Source: Nitrospira sp. (lineage in GTDB: Bacteria > Nitrospirota > Nitrospiria > Nitrospirales > Nitrospiraceae). Taken from it: 43,467 bases of DNA. The stretch is taken from positions 1 through 43,467 of the forward strand of contig JARFXQ010000020.1 of NCBI GenBank assembly GCA_029194725.1, given 5' to 3'. The notes below the pieces were generated by a model that worked only from the letters and a program-made list of their open reading frames with translations, was not told where the DNA came from and did not search any database. Shown here one piece after another: positions 34,653 through 41,904 of this stretch. Position 1 is the stretch's first letter. Each line of letters opens with the position of its first letter. A program made the position numbers and the translations under genes.

Positions 34653-35339
34653 TCAGTTGTTCACATCACCCACTGCTGGTGGGCTTTTCTTTGACTTCCG
34701 AAATTCCCATGGCGGAATTGAGTGAGGATCTTCCCACAGGCCACGCTTGGCAGCTATGGCTTCACGTTCCAAATCCTCAAGGCTCTGATCGTGTGAATAC
34801 GCCCGGTACCACCACGCGAAACCTGCATGCACCAGTTCACGATTGAGACTCGTCCCATCCAGTAGGCGCACTTCCCCGATCGTTCGTTTGTTTCTGTCGG
34901 ATCCTATGATCTGGACAGTGACTTCTCGTCCAAAAGCCAATTCGGAAGTGAATTGTTTGGCACGATTGCCGAAGGCTTGGCTTTTCTCTGGGCAATCAAT
35001 GTTCGCTAAACGTACTCTTTCGCCGCGTCCTTCATGAAGTACCTCAATGGTGTCTCCATCTAAGACGCGCACAACCGTGCCGACAAACTGGTTGGTGGTT
35101 AGCGAAGCACCGCGAATGGCTGATGTCCGCCTCTGTGAGCGGGTGGCTACGAGGTGTGCGGTGAGAGGTGTGTGGTTGGAAAGGAAGGAGTGGTGTCGTG
35201 AGACGTAAGAGAGGGTGGCGGGAGTGGATGCATCGCTCGGAAGCCAGGAGAGGAGCAGAATCGAGATGAACAGTGTGACGGTGAGAAATGGCCACAAGAC
35301 CCACTGCGATCCCGTGACACTTGGTACTGTAAGGAACAC
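34653..35339 (-). CDS. Membrane-anchored or secreted staphylococcal-nuclease-like protein
   Basis: The 228-residue product (GTG start) has a hydrophobic N-terminal segment (about residues 14-33) followed by a Ser/His-rich spacer and a SNase domain (residues about 85-205). All catalytic positions of micrococcal nuclease are present: D96 in LDGDTIEV, R110, D115 and E118 in VRLANIDCPE, and R152 in DRNKRTIGEV. The enzyme would cut DNA or RNA with calcium outside the cytoplasm. It is the last gene of the leftward group in the element. A nuclease cargo may help take up or destroy foreign DNA, but this is speculation. Confidence 0.85.
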   Translation of the reverse strand: MFLTVPSVTGSQWVLWPFLTVTLFISILLLSWLPSDASTPATLSYVSRHHSFLSNHTPLTAHLVATRSQRRTSAIRGASLTTNQFVGTVVRVLDGDTIEVLHEGRGERVRLANIDCPEKSQAFGNRAKQFTSELAFGREVTVQIIGSDRNKRTIGEVRLLDGTSLNRELVHAGFAWWYRAYSHDQSLEDLEREAIAAKRGLWEDPHSIPPWEFRKSKKSPPAVGDVNN

Positions 35340-35573
35340 GAAGCACAGTATAGCAGAAGCGTGGAAACGCGCTGTGCAGTGAATCGGAACAGTTAGGTAA
35401 GAACGGGGAGTACACGCCAGGCACGAAGGAGAGGTAGGGTAGGGGCGTGCTGGGGGATGCTCTTATGTGACGGATGGGGAGTGAGGCGGGAGTGCATTGA
35501 AAAAGGAACAAATAGGCATGGAGAACCGGCAGGCCCGCGAACGAGCTCGCTGGCGCGGTGAGTGGCGTGCCGG
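35340..35573. other. Non-coding stretch inside the element
   Basis: No supported frame was seen. A long low-complexity open frame crosses it on the minus strand but has no recognisable protein features. Confidence 0.3.
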
Positions 35574-35792
35574 TTACGGCATGTCTGGTGGGGGTTGCAC
35601 GGGTAGGAGTCCATACGCCATCGCGCGAAGGACCAGGCAGATTGTGCTCAACAGAGGATCGCCGTCCGACAGGGTGTTGAGATCGATCAGCCACCAGTCT
35701 GGCGGCAGGATCGGTGGGTGTGACAGGAGTTCCTTGAGTTGATCGTGATCGATGACGAAGTCGTAACAACGCGCGTATGGATGATCGTCCAT
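35574..35792 (-). CDS. Small acidic protein of the element, unknown function
   Basis: The ATG at 35792 is preceded by a near-perfect ribosome binding site (AAAGGAGGTG), so translation is likely. The 72-residue product reads MDDHPYARCYDFVIDHDQLKE and continues with LPPDWWLIDLN. It has no membrane helix. I recognise no family. Its ribosome binding site overlaps the stop of the preceding small gene, so the two are translated together. Confidence 0.6.
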   Translation of the reverse strand: MDDHPYARCYDFVIDHDQLKELLSHPPILPPDWWLIDLNTLSDGDPLLSTICLVLRAMAYGLLPVQPPPDMP

Positions 35793-35793
35793 G

Positions 35794-35982
35794 TTATTCA
35801 CCTCCTTTCTGGTGAAGCTGCACGAGTGTGACAGCCGCGAGGGCGTGATAGCAGCGGAAGCAATGATAGCCGCTGCTGTGTCTGCCGTCATCGTGCGCCA
35901 AAATCGCCGATTGGATGAGTCGAGCGTATTCCTCGCAACGCTGGAACGTGTTGGTGTCGCCGATGATTTGTAAGAGTCGCAT
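35794..35982 (-). CDS. Small protein of the element with CxxC pair, unknown function
   Basis: This 62-residue frame begins at an ATG preceded by GGGAGGAC. It reads MRLLQIIGDTNTFQRCEEYA, then a CFRCYHALAAV segment with a Cys-x-x-Cys that could bind zinc. Its stop lies inside the ribosome binding region of the next small gene, which indicates a coupled pair. No family is recognised. A GTTCCC/GAGAGGGAAC hairpin (36014-36045) precedes it. Confidence 0.55.
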   Translation of the reverse strand: MRLLQIIGDTNTFQRCEEYARLIQSAILAHDDGRHSSGYHCFRCYHALAAVTLVQLHQKGGE

Positions 35983-36013
35983 GGTGTCCTCCCGATGTAA
36001 AAGGTTTAGTGAA

Positions 36014-36045
36014 GTTCCCCCTCTCACAAACCGTGGAGAGGGAAC
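36014..36045. promoter_or_regulatory. Imperfect hairpin upstream of the small-gene pair
   Basis: GTTCCCCCTCTC pairs with GAGAGGGAAC, with a two-base bulge and a 10-nt loop. It lies about 30 bp upstream of the first small gene on the minus strand and could be a leader hairpin or a terminator for the larger gene. No T-run is evident. Confidence 0.35.
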
Positions 36046-36258
36046 GAACGGTGATGGATGAGCGCGGAGGCTCGTGGCAACGCGAGTGGCGAAGCGGACC
36101 AGGAGGGCGCGAGCATTGCTCCTGCCGGGCAGCGCGAAAAACAGCGGGAGACACTTTCGTTGCATCGGTGTGCCATGAAACTGCGGTAGCCTTAAGCCTG
36201 CGAGGGTGATGGGCTACGAAGGGCGACAGTGTAGACGCGCGGTCCGGCTGATGTTGTG

Positions 36259-36464
36259 TCCTACTTGTCCTACATGACGATGAAATGAATAGAAGAAGAG
36301 GAAAAGAAAGGTGGAACGAGGTAGGACAAAGGTCGGTCCTACTTCTGTCTCACGAGTCCTACGAAGTCGAAGATCGTGGGCGGATTGGTGGAGCTGACGG
36401 TTCGATTGGAAAAGGCAACAACTACATGGGGTTAAGAGTGTGGTGGGACGTGGGACAGGTAGGA
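36259..36464. repeat. Cluster of TCCTAC/GTAGGA motifs (possible iterons or operators)
   Basis: Six copies of one hexamer lie in 206 bp of non-coding DNA: TCCTAC at 36259, 36268, 36337 and 36357, and its complement GTAGGA at 36321 and 36459. The first two are in tandem (GTCCTAC repeated with a 9-bp period). The copies at 36321 and 36337 form a hairpin (GTAGGAC, 8-nt spacer, GTCCTAC). The cluster sits just beyond the 3' end of the replication-protein gene. It could be a replication origin or regulator binding site. Confidence 0.45.
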
Positions 36465-36477
36465 GCCTGCACGGGGG

Positions 36478-38217
36478 TTAGTCATTGGGGAGGTAGAAGC
36501 GGTCGAAGCGAGGATCTGGACGGTCGGGGTGATGCCGCGTGATGAGGAGGCCGCCTTCGACAAGAGCGTTGAGGGCACGATTCATGTTCTGATAGGGATC
36601 GTGACTGCCGATCCTGTCATGGATCGTTTTGCGGTTGTGCGCACCTTGGCCGATAGCCTTAAGGATCTTCTGTTCCAGGCGACCTTGTCGGCTGAGGCTG
36701 ACGGATCGAAACTGATGAAGAGTGAGCATTTGCACGTAATTGATTATGGCGAGAGCAGGCCCGAGATGTTGGGGCGTGATGAGATGGGCGCCGTCTATCG
36801 AAGCGTAGATGATGGTGAGTTTGTGGACATGATTGGGAAGGCGTGTGAGGAGTTGCCCAAGATGCTCTGGTAACGCTCGGAGCTGGCTATGCCATGTATG
36901 GTACCACGAGTCGAATTGAGCGGCGGCGTCGTCGGTGTAGCTCAGGCATGAATGTTTGTTCCGGAAGCGGTTGAATCGGGTGCGGAGCAGGGGCGTGATT
37001 GGGCCGAAGGTTTTCGGGGACAGAGGTGTGGGGCGCGGGATCGGATCGTTGGGTTCACCCGGGAGAAAGAGAAAGCGGTTAAGGAAGCCGCCGGAGAAAT
37101 GAGCTTCGGTCAGCATCTCCTCGATGTAGGCAAGGGGTGTAGCGGCGATGAAGGCGACAAAAGGTTCTGGGATGCGGATGGTCTCCTTGCGAATGACCTC
37201 GAAGGGCACATTGCAATCGAAGAGGCTTTGCAGAGTGGGGATAAGGTTGGCGGTAACTTTGCGATTGCCAACACCGAGGAAGCGGCGGAATTCGTCCTCT
37301 GTAATGAGGGTGGTGAAGTCCGGGTTCTGGTGCATTTGTTCCGCGAGCCCTTCGGCCGAGTTGAGACCTGAAATGCTGGTGTACTTTGTGCCGAGGCTGG
37401 TGAGGAGTTGTCTGAGAATCAAGAGCATCGTGGACTTGCGGGCTAGGGCGGTAGGGCCGAGAAGGAGAGTCCAGAGGTTTGGATAGATGGGAGCAGTATC
37501 GCCGTAGTAGACGCGTCGGCCAAGGATGAGGCCCCAGCCGGTAGCGAGGATGGCCCATCGGAATACGTCGGGCGCATCGGTGTGAGGGGAGAGAAGCTCG
37601 CGCCAAATGGCGAAAGGTTCGGTCCAGGCTTCCGGGGGAAAAGGCGGGAGTGAGAGTGGTGGGGTGTGGCGTAGATCAGAGACCTGTGAGAGGTACGCCG
37701 GTGACGTCGTAGGGCGGTTGGATTGGAGCATGGTTCGTCTATGTGCTTCCCAGTGGCGGGCGTCTTCAAAGTCAGGATCGGTGAGGGTGCATTGAGGGAG
37801 TTGGGTGAAAGCATCGGCCCCATGTTGAGTGAGGAATTGGTGCAGCGTAGTGGTGCTCTTGCCGGTGGGAGGGAGATGGGGTATGGCGATGACGGCGCCT
37901 TCACGTTCGAGGGCCACACCAAGAGCATAGATTTGGCGGAGGAGGGGTCCGCTGGTCCAGGCGTTGGAGTCGGGGGCGAGCCATACCGAGCGACCACGCC
38001 AGGTAATCTTTTGAAGATCATCGATCAAGGCCCCGTCGTGGTCCCACTTCCATCCGTGGCTGAGGCCGGTCGCAGGCAAGCCGTGTTGACCAGCCGTGGT
38101 GGCGTTGAGCTCGCCGTTCGTGATGAGGAAGCGGACTTGGGAATCGTGGATGGAGGTTTCGGCGTGCGGAGTGAGATAGGCATGGGGGGCGTTATTGTCG
38201 CTATCGATGGTGGACAT
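36478..38217 (-). CDS. DUF3987-type primase/helicase-like replication protein, shortened N-terminus
   Basis: The 579-residue product starts inside what is normally a TOPRIM-like domain (DUF3854 type). The conserved glutamate is E36 in FLITNGELNA, and a second acidic strand follows in SVWLAPDSNAW. From about residue 195 it has a DUF3987 ATPase-like domain with a P-loop variant (LLLGPTALARKST, K261-S262-T263), LITEDEFRRFLG and an arginine-rich C-terminal part. Such proteins start replication of mobile elements. The usual N-terminal zinc-ribbon/primase part is absent, and an in-frame stop about 24 codons upstream rules out an extension. It may be naturally short or truncated. Confidence 0.7.
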   Translation of the reverse strand: MSTIDSDNNAPHAYLTPHAETSIHDSQVRFLITNGELNATTAGQHGLPATGLSHGWKWDHDGALIDDLQKITWRGRSVWLAPDSNAWTSGPLLRQIYALGVALEREGAVIAIPHLPPTGKSTTTLHQFLTQHGADAFTQLPQCTLTDPDFEDARHWEAHRRTMLQSNRPTTSPAYLSQVSDLRHTPPLSLPPFPPEAWTEPFAIWRELLSPHTDAPDVFRWAILATGWGLILGRRVYYGDTAPIYPNLWTLLLGPTALARKSTMLLILRQLLTSLGTKYTSISGLNSAEGLAEQMHQNPDFTTLITEDEFRRFLGVGNRKVTANLIPTLQSLFDCNVPFEVIRKETIRIPEPFVAFIAATPLAYIEEMLTEAHFSGGFLNRFLFLPGEPNDPIPRPTPLSPKTFGPITPLLRTRFNRFRNKHSCLSYTDDAAAQFDSWYHTWHSQLRALPEHLGQLLTRLPNHVHKLTIIYASIDGAHLITPQHLGPALAIINYVQMLTLHQFRSVSLSRQGRLEQKILKAIGQGAHNRKTIHDRIGSHDPYQNMNRALNALVEGGLLITRHHPDRPDPRFDRFYLPND

Positions 38218-38283
38218 GGTGTAGCCGAGGCTGAATGGATGTCGTTTAGGACTAAATCCGTGGTCGCCGTGATGTGTCGGGGT

Positions 38284-38613
38284 TTAGGACGGCGGTGATC
38301 GAGTGGCGATGCTGTGGTGGAGGGGCGGGGTGTTCGTGGTGTGAATCTGGGTGAGGCGTCGGTGGAGAATTGCGTGATCGAGCGCAGTGAACTGTAGGGT
38401 GGCGAGGGGTGCGCCGAGTGAGGGTTTGATCAGGAGAGTAGGTGGGATATGGAGGGCGAAGTGGCCACTACGGTTGGTGCGAATCGTAATGCCGGAGAGG
38501 TGCAGACCGCTCGAAGTTCGGAAGGTGACGCGATAGTGGTGCCGGGTGAGTGAGGACGTGATTGGAGACTCGAAGAGTAATTCGCCAATCTCGAATGCCC
38601 ACTGTTTGTTCAT
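38284..38613 (-). CDS. Small protein of the element, unknown function
   Basis: The 109-residue frame overlaps the end of the excisionase-like gene by 4 bp (ATGA), a strong sign of a coupled operon. It has a beta-rich middle (HYRVTFRTSSGLHLSGITIRTNRSGHFALHIPP) and a His/Pro-rich end without membrane helices. I do not recognise the family. It may be a DNA-binding accessory protein of the replication or excision unit. Confidence 0.55.
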   Translation of the reverse strand: MNKQWAFEIGELLFESPITSSLTRHHYRVTFRTSSGLHLSGITIRTNRSGHFALHIPPTLLIKPSLGAPLATLQFTALDHAILHRRLTQIHTTNTPPLHHSIATRSPPS

Positions 38614-38894
38614 GTGGGCCTCGGCTGCCGCTCTCGTAGGACGCGGCGCGGCGCGTGATGTTTTTGACGATCCATAAAGCGGGTGAGATCACGGCGGTCG
38701 AACAGCATGCGGGAGCCGACGCGAATGCAGGTGAGTGTCTTGAGCCGGACGGCGTGACGGATCGTCCACACGGAGAGGGCAAGGAGATGGGCGGCTTCGT
38801 GGGCGTTCAGATAGGGCTTGGTGGTGAGGTCGAGCATGGAGGGCGCGGCGGTGAGGGTACGTTGTCGGGTGCGAGAACGGGTGATGTGTCGCAT
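38610..38894 (-). CDS. Excisionase/MerR-like helix-turn-helix protein
   Basis: The ATG at 38894 follows CAGGAGGG and is used instead of an upstream start. The 94-residue protein has a basic N-terminus and then a winged HTH of the excisionase type: YLNAHEAAHLLALSVWTIRHAV (about residues 28-49), then IRVGSRMLFDRRDLTRFM, where the wing and a conserved arginine contact DNA. In elements of this size such a protein directs recombinase towards excision and may repress promoters. It is the first gene of the leftward group and lies opposite the zinc-finger gene. Confidence 0.8.
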   Translation of the reverse strand: MRHITRSRTRQRTLTAAPSMLDLTTKPYLNAHEAAHLLALSVWTIRHAVRLKTLTCIRVGSRMLFDRRDLTRFMDRQKHHAPRRVLRERQPRPT

Positions 38895-38936
38895 GGGTGA
38901 GCCCTCCTGGTGAAGGTGATGGTGTGGAGAGGTTGT

Positions 38937-38993
38937 AGCAAAGGATACAGTAGTTGTCAATAACACACATATAGGTATTTATGTGTGTACTAT
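38937..38993. promoter_or_regulatory. Divergent promoter region with palindromic operator
   Basis: A perfect inverted repeat, ACACACATA (38963-38971) and TATGTGTGT (38980-38988), sits between the two divergent gene groups. Leftward, TTGACA (38955-38960, minus strand) and TACAAC are 17 bp apart. Rightward, TTGTCA (38954-38959) and ATTTAT are also 17 bp apart. A dimeric regulator bound here could silence both directions. The excisionase-like protein is a candidate. Confidence 0.5.
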
Positions 38994-39064
38994 GCTGGTT
39001 TATTGATTTGAATGGCTCGGTGTGGTAGCGTGAGGCCGGTTTCTGAGAGGAGTGAGGAGGAGTG

Positions 39065-39706
39065 ATGGGGCGCACGGCGGGAATCCCGACACGGCGGGGC
39101 TACGCACACTATGAGTTCCGGGAGGTCGAGGCGCATCATCTGGCGTATCTGCGGGAGTTTCTGGAGTTCATCTACGAGGAGTATCACGGCCTGGGAGAAT
39201 GGTGGGCGCCGCTGTCGCGGCTGCTTTTCAATGTGCCCCTAGCGGAAATTCGCCGGCGACGACCGACGATGGAGCGGGCGTTGTTGGGAGCCTGGTCGTT
39301 GGAGGAGCTAGGAGGGATTCAATTGTCGTGTCGGCGTGATTTTGAGCAGGTGATGGAGAAACTTGTGCACCGAGAGCCGGTAGCAGTGCGGGGGATTGAG
39401 TTTAAGCTGATGCCAGTGCGGGCGGTTTCGGGAGAAGAGGTGTGGTGGGTTGGGCCGGGGGTGCCAGTGATAGCGCGACCGGAAGATGCCCATCGGGAGC
39501 TGATGGCGGTGCTGTTGTGGTCGCTGATGTTGCTTCGCTGTCAGGCGATCCTGCGTTGTCAAGAGTGCGGCCGGTACTTCCTGCGGCGCGATGTGCGGGT
39601 GGTGACCTATTGTTCGGCGCGATGTCGCTATCGGCAAGTGAATCGCCGTCGCACGTCGCGGGCACGGGGTAAAGGGGTGGGTCGCCGAATGAGACGGTCT
39701 CCGTAA
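39065..39706 (+). CDS. CGNR-like zinc-finger protein of the element
   Basis: The 213-residue product (ATG at 39065 with GAGGAGG upstream; a GTG one codon earlier is an alternative) is basic. It ends in a zinc ribbon made of C165, C168, C183 and C187 (CQECGRYF...YCSARCRYR). This resembles the C-terminal zinc finger of CGNR-type transcription regulators. The first 150 residues are helical with a Trp-rich segment (GLGEWWAPLSRLL). It lies 18 bp before the integrase gene, so it probably regulates or supports integration. Confidence 0.6.
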   Translation: MGRTAGIPTRRGYAHYEFREVEAHHLAYLREFLEFIYEEYHGLGEWWAPLSRLLFNVPLAEIRRRRPTMERALLGAWSLEELGGIQLSCRRDFEQVMEKLVHREPVAVRGIEFKLMPVRAVSGEEVWWVGPGVPVIARPEDAHRELMAVLLWSLMLLRCQAILRCQECGRYFLRRDVRVVTYCSARCRYRQVNRRRTSRARGKGVGRRMRRSP

Positions 39707-39724
39707 ATCGGAAAGGAGGGGGTG

Positions 39725-40807
39725 ATGGGGATCTATCGGCGGGGGAGGATTTGGTATCTGCGCACGAAGCAGGGTGGGCGTGAGGTGCGATTAGCAGTGG
39801 GACCGTCGAAACGACAGGCGGAATTGGCTCTCGGGAAGGTGAAGACCGAGATGGTAGAAGGGCGGTTCATTGAGCCGGTCAAGGGGCACAAGTTGACGTT
39901 TGGAGAGTTGGCGGAGCGGTATCTGCGTGAACATTCGGCAGTGCGGAAGAATGAAAAAGGGCGGCGGAACGATGGGTACTTGGTAAAGCAGTTGCTCCCG
40001 GTGTTTGGATCGTTGCGCCTGACGGCGATCACGCCGGAGCGAGTGACGGGCTACATCATGGAGGAGCGGACGAAAGGCTTGAAGCCGGCCACGATCAACC
40101 GGCGATTGGTTTTATTGAAGCATGCGTTTGTGATGGCGAAGTTGTGGGGGATCATCCGACACAACGTGGTGGCAGAGGTGAAACAGCTGCCTGAGCATAA
40201 TCGGCGGTTGCGGTATCTGCAGCCAGAGGAATTTCGGCGGCTGGTAGAGGCGCTGCCGAACTATCTGAGACCGATCGTTGAGCTTGCAGGGCACACGGGG
40301 ATGCGGCTCGGCGAGATCCTTGGGCTGCGATGGGAGGCGGTGGACCTGGCTCAGCGGGTCGTTCGCTTGGCTCAGACCAAAAACGGAGACCTTCGAGTTG
40401 TGCCGCTCAATGAGGTTATGGTTGAGACGCTACGGGCGCTGATGCGAGAGCGAGCACGACGTGCGGAGGTCCATCCTTATGTGTTCGTGAATCCCACGAC
40501 ACGTGATCGGTGGCAGGATGTCGGTCGTGCTTTTGAGTCTGCGGTGAATCGCGCGAGGCTTGAGGATTTCACGTTTCATGATCTCCGCCACACGGCGGCG
40601 AGCTGGCTTGTGATGAGCGGAGTAGATCTGCTGACCGTCGCCTCGATCCTGGGACACAAGGATATTCGGATGACGCAACGATACAGCCACCTGGCACCAG
40701 GCCATCGTCGACAAGCCGTGGAGCTGCTCGGGCAGGCGTTACAGAGGCCAGGACAGGTGGGGGATGTGGCACAGGGCGGAAGTCCTGGTGTCGAGGGTGG
40801 GGGGTAG
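39725..40807 (+). CDS. int: Tyrosine recombinase (integrase)
   Basis: The 360-residue enzyme integrates the element at tRNA-Thr. It has an N-terminal arm-binding domain, a core-binding domain (about residues 55-150, LTFGELAERYL, PATINRRLVLLKHAF) and a catalytic domain with all six residues visible: R194 (TGMRLGEILGLRW), K219, H285 and R288 (FHDLRHTAASW), H311 (LGHKDI) and the nucleophile Y320 (QRYSHLAP). The protein therefore looks active. A very strong ribosome binding site (AAAGGAGGGGG) precedes the start. A GTG one codon earlier is possible. The C-terminal tail is Gly/Gln-rich. Confidence 0.93.
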   Translation: MGIYRRGRIWYLRTKQGGREVRLAVGPSKRQAELALGKVKTEMVEGRFIEPVKGHKLTFGELAERYLREHSAVRKNEKGRRNDGYLVKQLLPVFGSLRLTAITPERVTGYIMEERTKGLKPATINRRLVLLKHAFVMAKLWGIIRHNVVAEVKQLPEHNRRLRYLQPEEFRRLVEALPNYLRPIVELAGHTGMRLGEILGLRWEAVDLAQRVVRLAQTKNGDLRVVPLNEVMVETLRALMRERARRAEVHPYVFVNPTTRDRWQDVGRAFESAVNRARLEDFTFHDLRHTAASWLVMSGVDLLTVASILGHKDIRMTQRYSHLAPGHRRQAVELLGQALQRPGQVGDVAQGGSPGVEGGG

Positions 40808-40974
40808 AGTCCCTTGTGATGGGAGACGGTCCTCTGCCAGTGATGAAGCGGGTCGATGTGGAGCTGCAGGCTGTGCGTCTATCTGGATCAGGAGCGACGA
40901 GCCAGCGTTACTCTGGAGGGGCGGTGGTGTCGGTTCCCGAAATTCTGTCGATTGCTGCAATGCGCGCGTGAAGT

Positions 40975-41130
40975 CAGCCACAACATGAGGGGTCGGGCGC
41001 CGGACCCGCGACATGGGAGCAGGGTGGCTACACGCTGCGGGTCGCGGGGAACGGGACGCGATTTTTTGTGACACGGTGACGTGGTCACTCGCGGACTGTT
41101 CACGGGGCCCGACCCCTCATGTTGTGGCTG
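40975..41130. repeat. Long perfect inverted repeat (24-bp arms, 156 bp overall)
   Basis: The arm 40975-40998 (containing CACAACATGAGGGGTCGGGC) is the exact reverse complement of 41107-41130. Outside it, GCGCGCGTGA (40963-40972) again matches the complement of 41141-41150, with unequal spacers. Inside lie shorter complementary segments (CCCGCGAC with GTCGCGGG; GTGAC with GTCAC). It could be a miniature inverted-repeat element, a REPIN-like unit or a structured RNA. Confidence 0.6.
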
Positions 41131-41529
41131 GCATGAAATATCACGCGCGCTCAGCCGGCTCTGAAAATCGATCGAGCCGGATGCCGAGAGCCTTCGGGTC
41201 GGGCGAAAGTCGACCGGCTGTAGTTGGGATTGGAAACTATCAGGGAAGGTGGTTTGATTGAAGAACGAGAAGGAGGGTTCCAAGGCAAGTGGTTCTGGAC
41301 TCACATGAGTGTGTTTACACAAAGGTGGTAATGTTGAATGATCATAGCCAGGTAGGTTTTGAGGGCTTTATTGTAGAAACTGTAGGTGGTGTGGAGGTGT
41401 GGGGCCCCCATGGGGGGTCGGGGTTTGACGGTCGGGGAGTGCAGTATGATGCTGAGTAAACAATCGAGTGAGGATCAAGATGGGGTAGGAGTGGTCAGAG
41501 GTCAGAGTGAGGGGAGACACCGAGTTCGG

Positions 41530-41554
41530 CTGTGCCACTTTTTGTGCCACCTTC
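41530..41554 (+). repeat. Subterminal 25-bp direct repeat, right copy
   Basis: Identical to 34557-34581, with two GTGCCAC units around five T's. It lies about 140 bp inside the right attachment site. Confidence 0.65.
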
Positions 41555-41694
41555 ACGACACCACAACAACCCTCATACCACCAGAGGCGGCACCACGCTA
41601 CAGTATGAAAAATGCTATGAAACTGAAGGGTTGTATCATGGTCAGCCACTCGCTACAGCATGGCACATGACAGGAGAAATGTGGGTTATTTCCG

Positions 41695-41741
41695 TTCGTA
41701 AACCGCAGGTCGCCCGTTCAATCCGGGTCGCCGGCTCCATA
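41695..41741 (+). repeat. attR, displaced tRNA-Thr 3' half (47-bp direct repeat, right copy)
   Basis: The 3' half of tRNA-Thr from the anticodon loop onward stands here without its 5' half. It matches the left copy perfectly and marks the original junction of the chromosome. Confidence 0.9.
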
Positions 41742-41904
41742 ACCGCAAAACCTCGTTCTGTTCAAAAATCTGCCAAGGGATGTGTAAAGGACTCCAGCTA
41801 GCTTGGAAGAACAGGCGACCTGGAGGATTCGAAGGGGCTGTGTCTGCTTCGTGGGGATCGTACAAGGGGGCTGGCCGATGTTTCAGTCGGACAAATGCTG
41901 AAGC
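41742..41904. other. Intergenic region right of the element
   Basis: No gene was seen between the attachment site and the end of the DUF3015 gene. This is the ordinary chromosome resuming. Confidence 0.3.

Larger units (their letters stand above)
40808..41694. other. Structured non-coding right end of the element
   Basis: Nearly 890 bases after the integrase gene hold no convincing gene but several inverted repeats: the 24-bp pair entered separately, CCGGCTC/GAGCCGG (41154-41180), ACTCA/TGAGT with an adjacent GTGT/ACAC (about 41300-41320), and a 12-bp palindrome CCCCCATGGGGG (41405-41416). The right copy of the 25-bp direct repeat is also here. Short open frames are without ribosome binding sites. 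Confidence 0.45.
34466..41741. mobile_element. Integrative element inserted in tRNA-Thr (about 7.2 kb)
   Basis: A 47-bp perfect direct repeat (34466-34512 and 41695-41741) flanks the segment. The left copy lies in the intact tRNA-Thr from its anticodon loop to just past CCA. The right copy is an orphan tRNA 3' half. An intact tyrosine recombinase lies near the right end, and the cargo includes a replication protein, an excisionase-like protein and small ORFs. Subterminal 25-bp repeats add to the picture. The element has no capsid, conjugation or obvious defence genes, so it looks like a minimal, possibly satellite-like integrative element. Confidence 0.88.

Noticed and set aside
35044..35769. 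241-codon open frame on the minus strand overlapping the nuclease gene
   Set aside because: It is rich in Pro, Ser, His and Arg without any motif, overlaps the N-terminal part of the nuclease frame and contradicts the strong ribosome binding site of the 35574-35792 gene.
36259..36464. CRISPR array at the TCCTAC motif cluster
   Set aside because: The repeated unit is only 6-7 bp, occurs in both orientations and has irregular spacing.
36952..37371. Plus-strand open frames across 36.5-38.3 kb
   Set aside because: They run opposite to the DUF3987-type gene, which has recognisable domains, and have no family resemblance.
40808..41694. Retron or diversity-generating element at the structured right end
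   Set aside because: Inverted repeats would suit an msr-msd RNA, but no reverse transcriptase gene is present anywhere in the window.
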